Assembly: GCA_963718755.1 (NCBI GenBank)
Contig: OY970376.1
Location: 186,001-250,000, forward strand
Source of the DNA: VRUE01 sp963718755
Lineage (GTDB): Bacteria; Actinomycetota; Thermoleophilia; Solirubrobacterales; 70-9
Length of the DNA stretch: 64,000 nt
Reading direction: 5' to 3'
Positions 51,647 through 60,542 of the stretch are shown piece after piece. How positions within the stretch are numbered: position 1 is the stretch's first letter; every line of letters begins with the position of its first letter. The notes under the pieces were generated by a model. The model saw nothing but the letters and a program-made list of their open reading frames with translations. It was not told the DNA's origin and ran no database searches. The translations under genes were made by a program, and so were the position numbers.

Positions 51647-53833
51647 CTATGGCAGAGAGATCGGCTCTCCTCCGACCGGAAATCCTACAGAGGCGTCCCG
51701 CCCGAGCGCGATCAGCAGCTCCTCGGCGATGTGTGGCGCGAACGGCGAGAGGGTTCTCGCCAGCAGGACCAGAGCCTCGAGCAGAGCCTCGTAGTCCTCG
51801 CTGCTGAGCTGCCCGCGCCGCTGCACAGTCCGCTTCTCGTAGTCCTTGATCCGCTCCAGCAGTCGGGTGATGTTGCGCACCGCCTTGTGCATCTGCAATT
51901 CCTCTAGATCGGCGGTGATCCGCTCCAAGCCGCTGTCGCACCATTTGCCCAGCCGCTCGCGGATGAACGCGGTGTCGGCTGCCGCCTCCGGATCCTCGGC
52001 TGCCCCGGCGGCAGCGGCGATCGAAGCGTGGGTGTAGTCCCAGAGGCCGCGCAGGAAGCGCGAGGCGAAGCGCATCGCGCCGTCGGTCCAGTTGAGGGCC
52101 TTGGCCGGACCGGCGGCATAGAGCACCGCGAGCCGCACGGTATCGGCGCCGTGCTCGGCCACCAGCTCGTCGGGATCGACGACGTTGCCCAGGTGCTTGC
52201 TCATCTTGCGCCCGTCGGCGATCACCATCTCGTGGAAGAGGCAGCCGGAGAAGGGCTCACCGTCCCCGAGGAAGGCGAAAGGCCCGATGTCCCGCAGGGC
52301 CTTGGTCACCACCCGCTGGTCGAAGACGAAACCGCCGCTGTCGTTGCCGGCGACGAGCCGCTCGGACGGCAGCCAGTGCTGCAGATCGGGGTGGGTGAAC
52401 ATCTGCTTGTCGCGGTCGGCCGGCGGCACGGCGGCCGGAACCCACAGCCAGAGGGCATCGAAGTGACAGTCGAGCGTGTCGGTCTCCCGCCTAGCCGGGC
52501 CGCCGCAGGTCGGGCACGTCGCCTGCAGGAAGTCCGGGCGCTCGGCCAGCGGGTTCCCCTCGCCGGTTGGCTCGACGTCTCGAGGCAGCACGACAGGCAG
52601 ATCCTCGATCGGCACCGGGACCACGCCGCACTGCTCGCAGTGCAGAACCGGGATTGGGGTGCCCCAGTAGCGCTGGCGCGAGATCGAGAAGTCGTAGGCG
52701 CGGTAGCGCGTCGCCGGCCGCACCTGCGAGGAGGCGGGTGAGCTGCCGCCAAGCGACTCGCCGGCGGTGCGGGGCATCCGTGCCGCGATCGCTTCGTCGG
52801 CCTCGTCGACGGCGGGGATGCCGAGCGCCGCCGTGGGGCCGAAGCGGGCGTCGACCAGCGGCGAGACGAAGACCGGCAGGCTGCCGCCGCCGTCGACCTC
52901 GACTGAAGCGCCGGTGTCGATCACCGGCACGGCGGCCGCGTCGCGAGCGCTGCGCTCCCAGCCGCCCGAGCGCAGCTCGTCGAGCTGCCCGGCGACCGCG
53001 GGGTCGGTCGCCCAGCGCTCGACCTCGGGGTGACGGGGCGAGAGCAGCACGAAGCTCGCCTGCTCGACCGCATCCGCATGCGGGGTGAAGACCTCGAGCT
53101 CGTCGCCGTTTCGGCCCCCCAGGGTCAGCTCGACCCCATCGCTTCGACCGAGGATGTAGCGCTGGGTCTTCAACGAGAGCTCGTCCCAGTTGTGGAGCCG
53201 CTCGAGGTTTCGGTCGTTCTCCTCGAGGTAGGGAGACAGCCGCAGAAACCAGGTCGGGCGGCGTATCAGCCGCACCTTGTTGTGGCAGCGCCAGCAGCGC
53301 CCGTCCTCTACCTGAAGTGCCGCCAGCGTCGTTTGGCAGGTGTCGCACCAGTCGACCGTTGCGTTGTCGCGATAGACCAGCCCAGCCTCGAACAGGGTCA
53401 GGAATAGCCACTGGGACCAGCGGTACTGGGACTCGTCGGAGCTGTAGAAGGCGCGCTCGTAATCAAATGAGAAACCGAGACGCTGCATCTGAGCGAGCAT
53501 CCGCTCGCCGCAGCGCTCGACCCACTCGGCCGGCCGCGCCTGGCGCTCGATCGCGGCCATCTCGGCCGGCAAGCCAAAGGCGTCGAAGCCGAAGCCGAAG
53601 AGCACTGCGTCGCCGTGGGCGCGCCGGAACCGGGCATAGGCATCGCCAATCGAGTAGTCGCGAACATGGCCCATGTGGAGGTTGCCCGAAGTGAACGGGC
53701 TCGACGGCTTGACGTAGACGGCCGTCTGCCCGGGCGCCGGAACGGGGGTCTCGAACGCGCCTCGGTCCGCCCACCCGGCCTGTCGCTCAGCCTCGATCTG
53801 GGCCGCGTTATAGGTCGGCTTGGCGCTGCTCAT
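51647..53833 (-). CDS. Leucyl-tRNA synthetase-like class I synthetase, degenerate editing domain
   Basis: A 728-residue LeuRS-related protein, shorter than usual (about 800-870). HMGH (53-56) serves as the HIGH motif and FGFDAFGLPAEMAAIE follows. KMSKHLGN replaces KMSKS. In the CP1 editing region, the Thr-rich TTRPDT-like block is replaced by FTPHADAVEQASFV, while GIPAVDEAD resembles the catalytic Asp site. The C-terminus ends soon after APHIAEELLIALG and lacks the usual terminal domain. Zinc-like cysteine pairs (CDTCQTTL, CWRCHNK, CEQC, CPTC) are present. It is either a divergent LeuRS or a paralogue with a special role. Confidence 0.88.
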   Translation of the reverse strand: MSSAKPTYNAAQIEAERQAGWADRGAFETPVPAPGQTAVYVKPSSPFTSGNLHMGHVRDYSIGDAYARFRRAHGDAVLFGFGFDAFGLPAEMAAIERQARPAEWVERCGERMLAQMQRLGFSFDYERAFYSSDESQYRWSQWLFLTLFEAGLVYRDNATVDWCDTCQTTLAALQVEDGRCWRCHNKVRLIRRPTWFLRLSPYLEENDRNLERLHNWDELSLKTQRYILGRSDGVELTLGGRNGDELEVFTPHADAVEQASFVLLSPRHPEVERWATDPAVAGQLDELRSGGWERSARDAAAVPVIDTGASVEVDGGGSLPVFVSPLVDARFGPTAALGIPAVDEADEAIAARMPRTAGESLGGSSPASSQVRPATRYRAYDFSISRQRYWGTPIPVLHCEQCGVVPVPIEDLPVVLPRDVEPTGEGNPLAERPDFLQATCPTCGGPARRETDTLDCHFDALWLWVPAAVPPADRDKQMFTHPDLQHWLPSERLVAGNDSGGFVFDQRVVTKALRDIGPFAFLGDGEPFSGCLFHEMVIADGRKMSKHLGNVVDPDELVAEHGADTVRLAVLYAAGPAKALNWTDGAMRFASRFLRGLWDYTHASIAAAAGAAEDPEAAADTAFIRERLGKWCDSGLERITADLEELQMHKAVRNITRLLERIKDYEKRTVQRRGQLSSEDYEALLEALVLLARTLSPFAPHIAEELLIALGRDASVGFPVGGEPISLP

Positions 53834-54098
53834 CTGCCTGAGTCTGCCACGGAACGTTGACCCCGGGCCAATGGGGTCCTATGCTGGAATCCAATGATCA
53901 AACACATTGAAGTATTCGAGTGACATACAAAAGTGTGCCGGTTGTGTCAAAGAAGTGGGAAAAGGCGCAAATGGGAGGTGTTTGGGCGCTTCGGCGTCCG
54001 GGTGCGGACTTAGCGTGATCCGCGAAGAGATAAGGGTGGCCCCGGCGGCGCTTGCGACACCCCGGGGCCCGGCCGAGACCTGAAGAGGGGGTCCCAAC
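53834..54098. other. Leader region with stem-loop before the 119-residue protein
   Basis: Positions 54037-54044 (GGCCCCGG) and 54061-54068 (CCGGGGCC) form a perfect 8-bp stem with a 16-nt loop. The stem ends about 30 nt before the ATG at 54099. GAGGGGG precedes the ATG. The upstream 150 nt are AT-richer and contain no gene. The structure could regulate translation of the downstream gene. Confidence 0.4.
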
Positions 54099-54458
54099 AT
54101 GAGTGAGGGTACGAAAACCGTCTCGCCGATAGAAGGGCGGCTGGACGAACGAATTGCCAGGCGGGCAACTGCCGTCGCCCGGGAGGCACCGCCTGAGGAC
54201 CGGGTCAGAGCCGGGCTGGAGGCTGCGATCGAGATAGCCGAGACCGATCCCGCCGCAGCCCGCTCAGCTTTGCATGAGCTGCGATCGGATCATCTCCGCT
54301 TGGGCCAGATCGAGGCCTGGCTCGGCGGCGATCCCGACCGGACGACATTTGGCCTCGGCGCGGCTATTCAACTTGCCGACGCTGAGCTGGCCTCCTCGGC
54401 CCCGACGCTCGGGGACCTCGTCCCCGAGCTGCTGCGGTGGCTGGAGGGCGATTGGTAG
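54099..54458 (+). CDS. Small helical protein of unknown function
   Basis: A 119-residue soluble protein with ERIARRATAVAREAPPEDRV, GLEAAIEIAETDPAAARSAL and GDLVPELLRWLEGDW. It is alpha-helical and acidic, with no recognised family. GAGGGGG about 8 nt before the ATG and the structured leader support the start. Two leucine-rich helices near the C-terminus suggest dimerisation. It overlaps, on the other strand, an open frame whose upstream half looks like a coiled coil. Confidence 0.6.
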   Translation: MSEGTKTVSPIEGRLDERIARRATAVAREAPPEDRVRAGLEAAIEIAETDPAAARSALHELRSDHLRLGQIEAWLGGDPDRTTFGLGAAIQLADAELASSAPTLGDLVPELLRWLEGDW

Positions 54459-54479
54459 ACCCTCAACCGTCGGGCTCCA

Positions 54480-54701
54480 GGGCGCCGACTCGCCCCCAGA
54501 TGCCGCAGCGCCGGAGCTGTTGACGCGCCGGCTCAAATTCGTGACCCGCTGGTTCAGTGCGGTGACACGGGAGTCGATTGCGCCGACTTGATTTTCCAGC
54601 AAGCCGACGCGCCTGCTCAAATTCGCCGTGCTCTGCTCGTTGGCTTCCAACGCCTTCGTCTTGCGCTCGGGCTTGGCGAGCCTGTTGGAGAGGTTGGTCA
54701 C
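54480..54701 (-). CDS. Coiled-coil open frame, questionable gene
   Basis: The N-terminal half of an open frame starting at 54701 reads MTNLSNRLAKPERKTKALEA and then RVGLLENQVGAIDSRVTALN, a regular heptad pattern. The remainder, running to 54264, overlaps the 119-residue gene antisense and loses the pattern after 54480. It may be the start of a truncated secreted or phage-like coiled-coil protein, or a chance frame. The listed interval is only the patterned part. Confidence 0.3.
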
Positions 54702-54724
54702 CGCCGTCGGACGGAAGTGAGGGC

Positions 54725-55156
54725 CTACTCAGCGAAGGTCCAGAGCTTGTTTCCGAGGAAGTTGAACGGCATCGCAACCGCAACGGCGATCGCCTGAGCC
54801 GGCAGATCGCCCATCGAAGCCCCGGAGATCAGCGTTTCGAGCACAACAAGGTTGACCAGCAGCGCCGCGATGCTGACGGCGAGGAAGCGCACCGCTTGGA
54901 AACCTGGATGGCCATGACCAGCCTCAAACGTCCAGTGCCGGTTCCAGAGGAAGTTGTTGGCCAGCGCAACGCAGAAGGCTCCAACCGCGGCGGCGATGTG
55001 GTGCAGGCCGAGATTGCCGGCGAGAACTGCGAAAACGGCGAGATTGATCAGATATCCGGAACCACCGACCATGCCGAACTTGAGCAGCTGCATCCAGCTC
55101 GCGGGGCGCCGCGCCGCAGCACCGATCCTGTAGGCGAGTTCACTTGCCGGGGTCAT
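54725..55156 (-). CDS. GtrA-family membrane protein
   Basis: A 143-residue protein with four transmembrane helices. QLLKFGMVGGSGYLINLAVF, FCVALANNFLWNRHWTFEAG and FNFLGNKLWTFAE are typical of GtrA proteins, which handle polyprenyl-linked sugars during cell-surface polysaccharide modification. The ATG at 55156 is chosen because the family homology starts just after it; a much longer frame upstream is antisense to the next gene. No GtrB-like glycosyltransferase is adjacent. Confidence 0.88.
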   Translation of the reverse strand: MTPASELAYRIGAAARRPASWMQLLKFGMVGGSGYLINLAVFAVLAGNLGLHHIAAAVGAFCVALANNFLWNRHWTFEAGHGHPGFQAVRFLAVSIAALLVNLVVLETLISGASMGDLPAQAIAVAVAMPFNFLGNKLWTFAE

Positions 55157-55202
55157 GTCTGTCGAGGGGTAGGCACTGTCGGTGCGTAATGTTCCGGCCC
55201 CC

Positions 55203-55835
55203 ATGCGGCTCGGAATCGGCATCTTTGCAGCCTTGGCGGCGGCTATCCTCGCAGTCATCCTTGCGCTCTCGCTGAGCGACGACGAGGGCACCGCCGGCGC
55301 CGGGGGGCCGACGGCGCCGGGAGAACCGAGTGTAGAGATCGTCTCTCCCCGCAACGGCGCCCGCCAGACGAGCAGGGCGGTCGTGGTCAAGGCCAAGGTC
55401 CGCAACTTCACCCTGGCGCCGCTGCGGTTCGGCGGCGAACCGCAGCTCGGCGAGGGCCATATGCGCTTCGGCCTCAACCGGGTGCCCGACTGCGTCGACC
55501 CGGTCAAGCTCAAACGCGCCGAGGAGAGCCCGCTTGGGCGCGGTCGCCTGGTCGGCGCCTCCTTCGACTTCTCCCGCTACTCGGGTCCCAACGGCGTGCT
55601 CGCCGCGCGCATCGGGTCCAGCGGCAGCTACTCGCCGGCGACGCGACCCGAGATCTACTACCGCGATCTGCCCGCGGGCTTCTATCGCCTGGTCGTCACC
55701 CTCGCTCGCAACAACGGTGCCACCACGCCCTACCACGCGGTCACCAACTTCCAGATTCTCCTCCCTCCCGGCCACGATCAGAAATCCTGCCCGCGGGGCA
55801 AGGTCACCAGCGCCAAGGCCGCCGTCTTCGACTGA
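55203..55835 (+). CDS. Secreted/anchored protein with beta-rich domain
   Basis: About 210 residues from the ATG at 55203. A signal peptide or anchor (MRLGIGIFAALAAAILAVIL) is followed by a linker DDEGTAGAGGPTAPGEP. A beta-rich domain comes next: VEIVSPRNGARQTSRAVVVK, GEGHMRFGLNRVPDCVDPVK, and YYRDLPAGFYRLVVTLARN. The His-Met in GEGHMRF and the two cysteines could form a metal or disulfide site. I do not recognise the family with certainty. It diverges from gtrA with 46 nt between starts. Confidence 0.7.
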   Translation: MRLGIGIFAALAAAILAVILALSLSDDEGTAGAGGPTAPGEPSVEIVSPRNGARQTSRAVVVKAKVRNFTLAPLRFGGEPQLGEGHMRFGLNRVPDCVDPVKLKRAEESPLGRGRLVGASFDFSRYSGPNGVLAARIGSSGSYSPATRPEIYYRDLPAGFYRLVVTLARNNGATTPYHAVTNFQILLPPGHDQKSCPRGKVTSAKAAVFD

Positions 55836-55852
55836 CCGCCCAAGAGGCTGGG

Positions 55853-56860
55853 CTAACGGCCTCGGGCAGAACCGCGCAGGTCGAGGAACTCGATGGCGCT
55901 GGAGAATGCGAAACCCGGGGCCGGTCCACCCTGCAGGGCGAAGATGCGGTTGCCCAGGGCGGCCCCGCCGAGCCCGTGGCGGGGCGTTCGCATCGGCGGC
56001 AGCGTCCGCCAGCGACGAGCGCCGGGGTCGAACAGCTCGACCGGGGCGATCGTCGCTCCACCGGGAACCAGTTCCTCGCCGCCGAAGACGACCGGCCTGC
56101 CGGCGACCACCGCGGCGGCAAAGCCGCTGCGGGCGTGCAGCAGGGACGGCAGGCGCGACCAGCGGTTGAGCTGTGGATCGAAACGCTCGACCGCGCTCAA
56201 GTTGCGGCCCTCGGAGCGACCGCCGAACACGTATATGTCACCGCCAGCCGCCACCGCGGCTATGTGCTCACGGGCAACCTGCATCGGCTTGGCCTTCCGC
56301 CAGCGCCGCGCGGCTATGTCGTAGACCTCGACGGCTCGCTCGACCCCCTCCTCGCCCGCCCCGCCGACAGCAAAGAGCTTCCCACCCAGCGACACGAGTC
56401 CAGCCGCGGCGCGCGGGGTCGGCGAAGGCTGCAGCAGCTTCCAGCGTCGCGTGGACGGGTCGTAGCGCTGCAGGGCCGCGGTCAGCGCGCCAAACCTCGA
56501 ATCCGTATAGCCGCCGTAGGCATAGAGCCGTCCGCCCTGCGCGGCAACCGCGGGGTGATTGACCGCTATTGGCATATCCGGGATTCGATGCCAGCGGTCA
56601 CGATCGACCTCGTAGCGCTCAGCGGCTGCCGTCGTCCGGGATGGCCTGACAAATCCCCCGACCACATAGATGGAGCGTCCGATGCGCGCCGCGCCGACCT
56701 CGGTGCGCTCGAGGTTCGCGCTCTGCAGTGGCCGCCAGGCGTTGGTCGCGGCAGCCGTCGAGCTAGGCGACTCGAAAGCGCCGAGCGCCAGCGAGATCAG
56801 TGCGGCGGCAAGGACGGCCACACCCGCAGTATGCCTTGCCATCCCTGCGCGGAGGCCCAT
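55853..56860 (-). CDS. Secreted kelch-repeat beta-propeller protein
   Basis: A 335-residue protein with a signal peptide (about 9-30, VAVLAAALISLALG) and six kelch-like blades. The repeat units contain a double Gly and distant Trp: SIYVVGGFVRPSRT, RLYAYGGYTDSRFG, KLFAVGGAGEEGVE, DIYVFGGRSEGRN, RPVVFGGEELVPGG and RIFALQGGPAPGF, each followed by a DP-x-x-R-R-W turn. Six blades close a propeller. It is an extracellular binding or structural protein. It is convergent with the preceding plus-strand gene and divergent from the ABC genes. Confidence 0.85.
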   Translation of the reverse strand: MGLRAGMARHTAGVAVLAAALISLALGAFESPSSTAAATNAWRPLQSANLERTEVGAARIGRSIYVVGGFVRPSRTTAAAERYEVDRDRWHRIPDMPIAVNHPAVAAQGGRLYAYGGYTDSRFGALTAALQRYDPSTRRWKLLQPSPTPRAAAGLVSLGGKLFAVGGAGEEGVERAVEVYDIAARRWRKAKPMQVAREHIAAVAAGGDIYVFGGRSEGRNLSAVERFDPQLNRWSRLPSLLHARSGFAAAVVAGRPVVFGGEELVPGGATIAPVELFDPGARRWRTLPPMRTPRHGLGGAALGNRIFALQGGPAPGFAFSSAIEFLDLRGSARGR

Positions 56861-56884
56861 ACTTCACTTTGTATAGTGGCCTAG

Positions 56885-58654
56885 ATGGCCACTTATCGCC
56901 GCCTGATGGGTTTTCTACGGCCCTATCGCCGTCAGCTCTGGGGTTCGCTGGTCTTCGCCTGGGCGGCGATGGGGATGACCGTGCTGATTCCTTGGCTGAT
57001 CGGCCGCGCGATCAACGCGATCGAGGCGGGTGATCGGCCCGACCTGCTCCCCCTTGCCATCGCCATCGTCGTTGCCGGCGTCCTGCGACTGGGGCTGACC
57101 ATGGTGCGCCGGGTCGTCGCCGGCAAGGTCTCGCTGGCGGTGGAGTTCGATTTGCGCCAGCTTTTCTACGCCCACCTGCAGCGGCTCGAGCTGGGCTTCT
57201 TCGATGGGCAGCAGACCGGGCAGCTGATGTCGCGGGCGACCGTCGACCTGCAGTCAATTCGCTTCTTCCTCGGCTACGGGCTGATCTTCATCACCCAGAA
57301 CCTGCTGACGATCGTGCTCGCCAGCGCGGTGATGTTCGCGCTCGAGCCCTGGCTGGCACTGGTGGCCCTCGCCCCGGCGCCGCTGGTCATCTACACCGCC
57401 TCCCGCTACAACCGCGTCTCCCGACCCGCGGTGCAGGAGGTGCAGCAACGGCTCGCCGAGCTCACCGCCGAAGCGGAGGAGAACGTCTCCGGCGTCCGCA
57501 TCGTCAAGGCCTTCGCCCGCGAGGAGCATCAGCTGCATCGCTTCCGCAAAGCGGTGACGAGAGTCTTCGACCAGAGCATCTACTCGACCCGCCTGCAGGC
57601 CTTCTTCTCCCCCCTGCTCGGTCTGCTCCCCCAGCTGGGGATTGCCCTCGTGCTGCTGATCGGTGGCCGTCAGGTGATCGCCGGCAACCTCAGCCTCGGC
57701 GCCTTCACCGCCTTTTACACCTACGTGGCGATGCTGGCGGCGCCGATGCGGATGCTGGGCATGGCGCTGGGGATGGCGCAGCGGGCGATCGCCTCCGGCA
57801 ACCGGCTCTTCGAGATCCTTGACCGCGAGCCAAAGATCGAGAGCCCGCCGGGGGCCCAGCCGCTGCCGGCCGGCGGCGGTCGGGTCGAGATGCGCGGCGT
57901 GTCGCTCCGGTACGGCGAGGCGGCCGAGGCCCTGAGCGGAATCGGCCTGGCGATCGAGGCAGGGCGCACCGTTGCCCTGGTCGGCCCTTCCGGCTCGGGC
58001 AAGACCAGCCTGGTGGCCCTGATCGCGCGCTTGTATGACCCGAACCAGGGCGAGGTGCTGATCGACGGTGTCGACGTCCGCAAGGTCGACCTCGTCTCGC
58101 TGCGCTCGGAGGTTGCCTTCGTCGGCGACGACAGCTTCCTCTTCAGCGCCAGCATCGCCGAGAACATCGCCTATGCGCAGTCCGACGCGACCCGTGAGGA
58201 GATCGAAGCGGCGGCGCGGCGGGCGCAGGCCGACAGCTTCATCCGGGACCTGCCGGATGGCTACAACACCGTAGTCGGCGAGCGCGGGCTGACCCTCTCG
58301 GGCGGGCAGCGCCAGCGGGTCGCGATCGCCCGTGCCCTGCTTGCCGATCCCCGCATCCTGATCCTCGACGATGCCACCTCCTCGGTCGATGCAATGACCG
58401 AGACCGCGATCAAAACCGGCTTGCAGGAGGCGATGGCGGGCAGGACCACGTTCGTGATCGCCCACCGCCTCTCGACCGTCTCGCTCGCCGACGAGGTGGT
58501 CGTGATGGACGGTGGCCAGATAGTCGACCGTGGCACTCACGCCGAGCTGCTGGAGGGGTGCGGCTTCTACCGGGAGATCGCCGAGCACGGCCTTGCCGAT
58601 TCGGTGTTCCTCCAGCGCGACCTCGAGCAACGCGAGGAGATGGCGAAGCTATGA
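56885..58654 (+). CDS. ABC exporter half-transporter, degenerate ATP site
   Basis: A 589-residue half-transporter with six transmembrane helices (about 18-300) and an ATPase domain. Walker A is VGPSGSGKTSLV (about 366), signature LSGGQRQRVAIARAL, and the Walker B sequence RILILDDATSSVD has Asp in place of the catalytic Glu. This is the feature of the non-catalytic site in heterodimeric exporters such as BmrCD or TM287/288. Its stop overlaps the partner's start (ATGA). Export of lipid or drug-like substrate is inferred. Confidence 0.95.
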   Translation: MATYRRLMGFLRPYRRQLWGSLVFAWAAMGMTVLIPWLIGRAINAIEAGDRPDLLPLAIAIVVAGVLRLGLTMVRRVVAGKVSLAVEFDLRQLFYAHLQRLELGFFDGQQTGQLMSRATVDLQSIRFFLGYGLIFITQNLLTIVLASAVMFALEPWLALVALAPAPLVIYTASRYNRVSRPAVQEVQQRLAELTAEAEENVSGVRIVKAFAREEHQLHRFRKAVTRVFDQSIYSTRLQAFFSPLLGLLPQLGIALVLLIGGRQVIAGNLSLGAFTAFYTYVAMLAAPMRMLGMALGMAQRAIASGNRLFEILDREPKIESPPGAQPLPAGGGRVEMRGVSLRYGEAAEALSGIGLAIEAGRTVALVGPSGSGKTSLVALIARLYDPNQGEVLIDGVDVRKVDLVSLRSEVAFVGDDSFLFSASIAENIAYAQSDATREEIEAAARRAQADSFIRDLPDGYNTVVGERGLTLSGGQRQRVAIARALLADPRILILDDATSSVDAMTETAIKTGLQEAMAGRTTFVIAHRLSTVSLADEVVVMDGGQIVDRGTHAELLEGCGFYREIAEHGLADSVFLQRDLEQREEMAKL

Positions 58655-60423
58655 GGAGGCTTTGGCAGATCGTCCGCGGCGAAGACCAGCGCGGCCGCAA
58701 GCTGCGCTGGATGATCGGCTTGCTGCGCCCCTATCGCGGTCGGGTGGCGCTGACCTTCGTCGCGATGCTGGCCGCAACCGCTGCCGGCCTTGCCCCGCCG
58801 TACCTGGCCGGGCAGGCGATCGACGCCGGCATCATCACCGGTGACAACGAGGCGCTGACCCTGATCGTCGTCGCCTTCCTCGCCGTCGCCGTTCTCTACG
58901 CCATCGCCACCTACGCCCAGACCTACCTCGTCGGCTGGGTCGGCACCCGTGCCCTGCAGGATCTGCGCGAGCGGGTCTTCTCCCACCTGCAATCGATGTC
59001 GATCGGCTTCTTCACCCGCCGCAGCCCGGGCGTGCTCGTCAGCCGCATGACCAACGACATCGAGGCGCTCAACCAGCTCGTCACCAGCGGCGTCGTCACC
59101 CTGATCTCCAGCGGTCTAACCCTGGTCGGGGTGGTAGCGATCATGCTCGTCCTCGATTTCAAGCTGGCCCTCGTCACCTTCCTCACCTTCCCCCTGGTCG
59201 CCGTCGCCAGCATCGTCTTCCGCGTCGCCTCGCACGGCGCCTACCGGGCGACGCGGGAGCGGATCGCCGCGGTCACCGCCTACCTGCAGGAGACCCTGAG
59301 CGGGGTGCGGGTCGTTCGCAGCTTCGGCCAGGAGCCCCGCCACACCGCGGCGATGACCGAGCTCAACGAGGCCAACCGCGAGGCGAACATGAAAACCGTC
59401 TACCTCAACGCCTCCTATTTCCCGGCGGTCGAATTACTCGCCGCCGCCGGCACCGCGGCGATCATCCTCTATGGCGGCGGCCAGGCGATCGACAAAGCGA
59501 TCCAGATCGGCACGATCGTCGCCTTCATCGGCTACCTGCAGGTCTTCTTCCAGCCGATCCAGGAACTCTCCCAGCTCTACACCACCTACCAGCAGGGAAT
59601 GGCGGCGCTCGACAAGATCTTCGAGCTGCTCGACACCGAGCCCGACATGGTCGACGCTCCCGGTGCGATCGACCCCGGCGAGCTGCGCGGCGAGATCGAG
59701 ATGGACGGGGTGTGGTTTGGCTACACGGATGGGGACTGGGCGCTGCAGGAAGTCGACCTCCACGTCCCGCCCGGTCAGACGCTTGCCCTGGTCGGCGCCA
59801 CGGGGGCGGGCAAGTCCACCTTGGCGAAGCTCGTTGCTCGTTTCTATGACCCGCAACGCGGGCGCGTGCTCGTCGACGGCCACGATCTGCGCGGAATCCA
59901 GCAGGGCGCCCTGCGCCGTCAGCTCGGGATCGTCCCCCAGGAGGGATTCCTCTTCTCCGGCAGCGTGCGCGAGAACATCGCCTTCGGGCGGCCGGAGGCG
60001 GCCTTGGCGGAGATCGAGGCGGCGGTCGCCACGGTTGGCGCCAGCGAGTTCGTCGCTGCGCTGCCGGAGAGGATCGAGACCGAGGTCGGTGAGCGCGGCG
60101 TGCAGCTCTCGGCCGGACAGCGACAGCTGGTCGCCTTTGCCAGAGCGCTACTCGCCGAGCCCCGCATCCTGATCCTCGACGAGGCGACCTCGAACGTCGA
60201 CGTGCGGACCGAGAAGACGATCGAGCGGGGGCTGGAGCGGCTGCTGGCCGGGCGCACGGCGATCGTCATCGCCCACCGCCTCTCGACCATCCGCCGTGCC
60301 GGCAAGATCGTCGTGCTCGACGGCGGCCGGATCGCCGAGGCCGGCACCCACGACGAGCTGATCGAAGCCGGCGGCCCCTACTCGCGTCTCTACGGCGCTT
60401 GGCAGAAATCGTCAGCGGCCTGA
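58651..60423 (+). CDS. ABC exporter half-transporter, catalytic partner
   Basis: A 590-residue half-transporter from the ATG at 58651. It has six transmembrane helices, Walker A GATGAGKSTLAKL and the catalytic Walker B RILILDEATSNVD with Glu. The signature is LSAGQRQLVAFARAL instead of LSGGQ. The altered signature and the partner's Walker B Asp would form the degenerate site in the dimer, leaving one active ATP site. It ends with IAHRLSTIRRAG (H-loop His). Co-translated with the preceding gene. Confidence 0.95.
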   Translation: MRRLWQIVRGEDQRGRKLRWMIGLLRPYRGRVALTFVAMLAATAAGLAPPYLAGQAIDAGIITGDNEALTLIVVAFLAVAVLYAIATYAQTYLVGWVGTRALQDLRERVFSHLQSMSIGFFTRRSPGVLVSRMTNDIEALNQLVTSGVVTLISSGLTLVGVVAIMLVLDFKLALVTFLTFPLVAVASIVFRVASHGAYRATRERIAAVTAYLQETLSGVRVVRSFGQEPRHTAAMTELNEANREANMKTVYLNASYFPAVELLAAAGTAAIILYGGGQAIDKAIQIGTIVAFIGYLQVFFQPIQELSQLYTTYQQGMAALDKIFELLDTEPDMVDAPGAIDPGELRGEIEMDGVWFGYTDGDWALQEVDLHVPPGQTLALVGATGAGKSTLAKLVARFYDPQRGRVLVDGHDLRGIQQGALRRQLGIVPQEGFLFSGSVRENIAFGRPEAALAEIEAAVATVGASEFVAALPERIETEVGERGVQLSAGQRQLVAFARALLAEPRILILDEATSNVDVRTEKTIERGLERLLAGRTAIVIAHRLSTIRRAGKIVVLDGGRIAEAGTHDELIEAGGPYSRLYGAWQKSSAA

Positions 60424-60504
60424 GCGGGCAGAGAACCAAGCAGTTCGGCGGACGCAGGGAAGGATGGTGAGGGGAGCGGACTCAAGTGCGTGACCCGAAC
60501 CGGC

Positions 60505-60531
60505 CGACCGAGGACTCCGAGATGCGCCGGT
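60505..60531. repeat. 27-bp dispersed repeat, copy B (3' end of lipoprotein gene)
   Basis: It differs from the copy at 4949-4975 by two bases. It ends 12 nt from the stop codon of the lipoprotein gene. Outer bases AACCGGC and GCCGGTT form a perfect 7-bp inverted pair around it, consistent with a small stem. Confidence 0.6.
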
Positions 60532-60542
60532 TATCGGCCCGC

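Noticed and set aside
54031..54050. AGGGTGGCCCCGG resembling a T-box antiterminator (AGGGTGGNACCGCG)
   Set aside because: The match breaks at the ACCGCG part, the gene downstream on this strand is not a synthetase or amino-acid gene, and no specifier loop was seen.
54264..54701. Full-length 145-residue minus-strand frame
   Set aside because: Its second half is antisense to the 119-residue gene and loses the coiled-coil pattern. Only the first part was kept, at low confidence.
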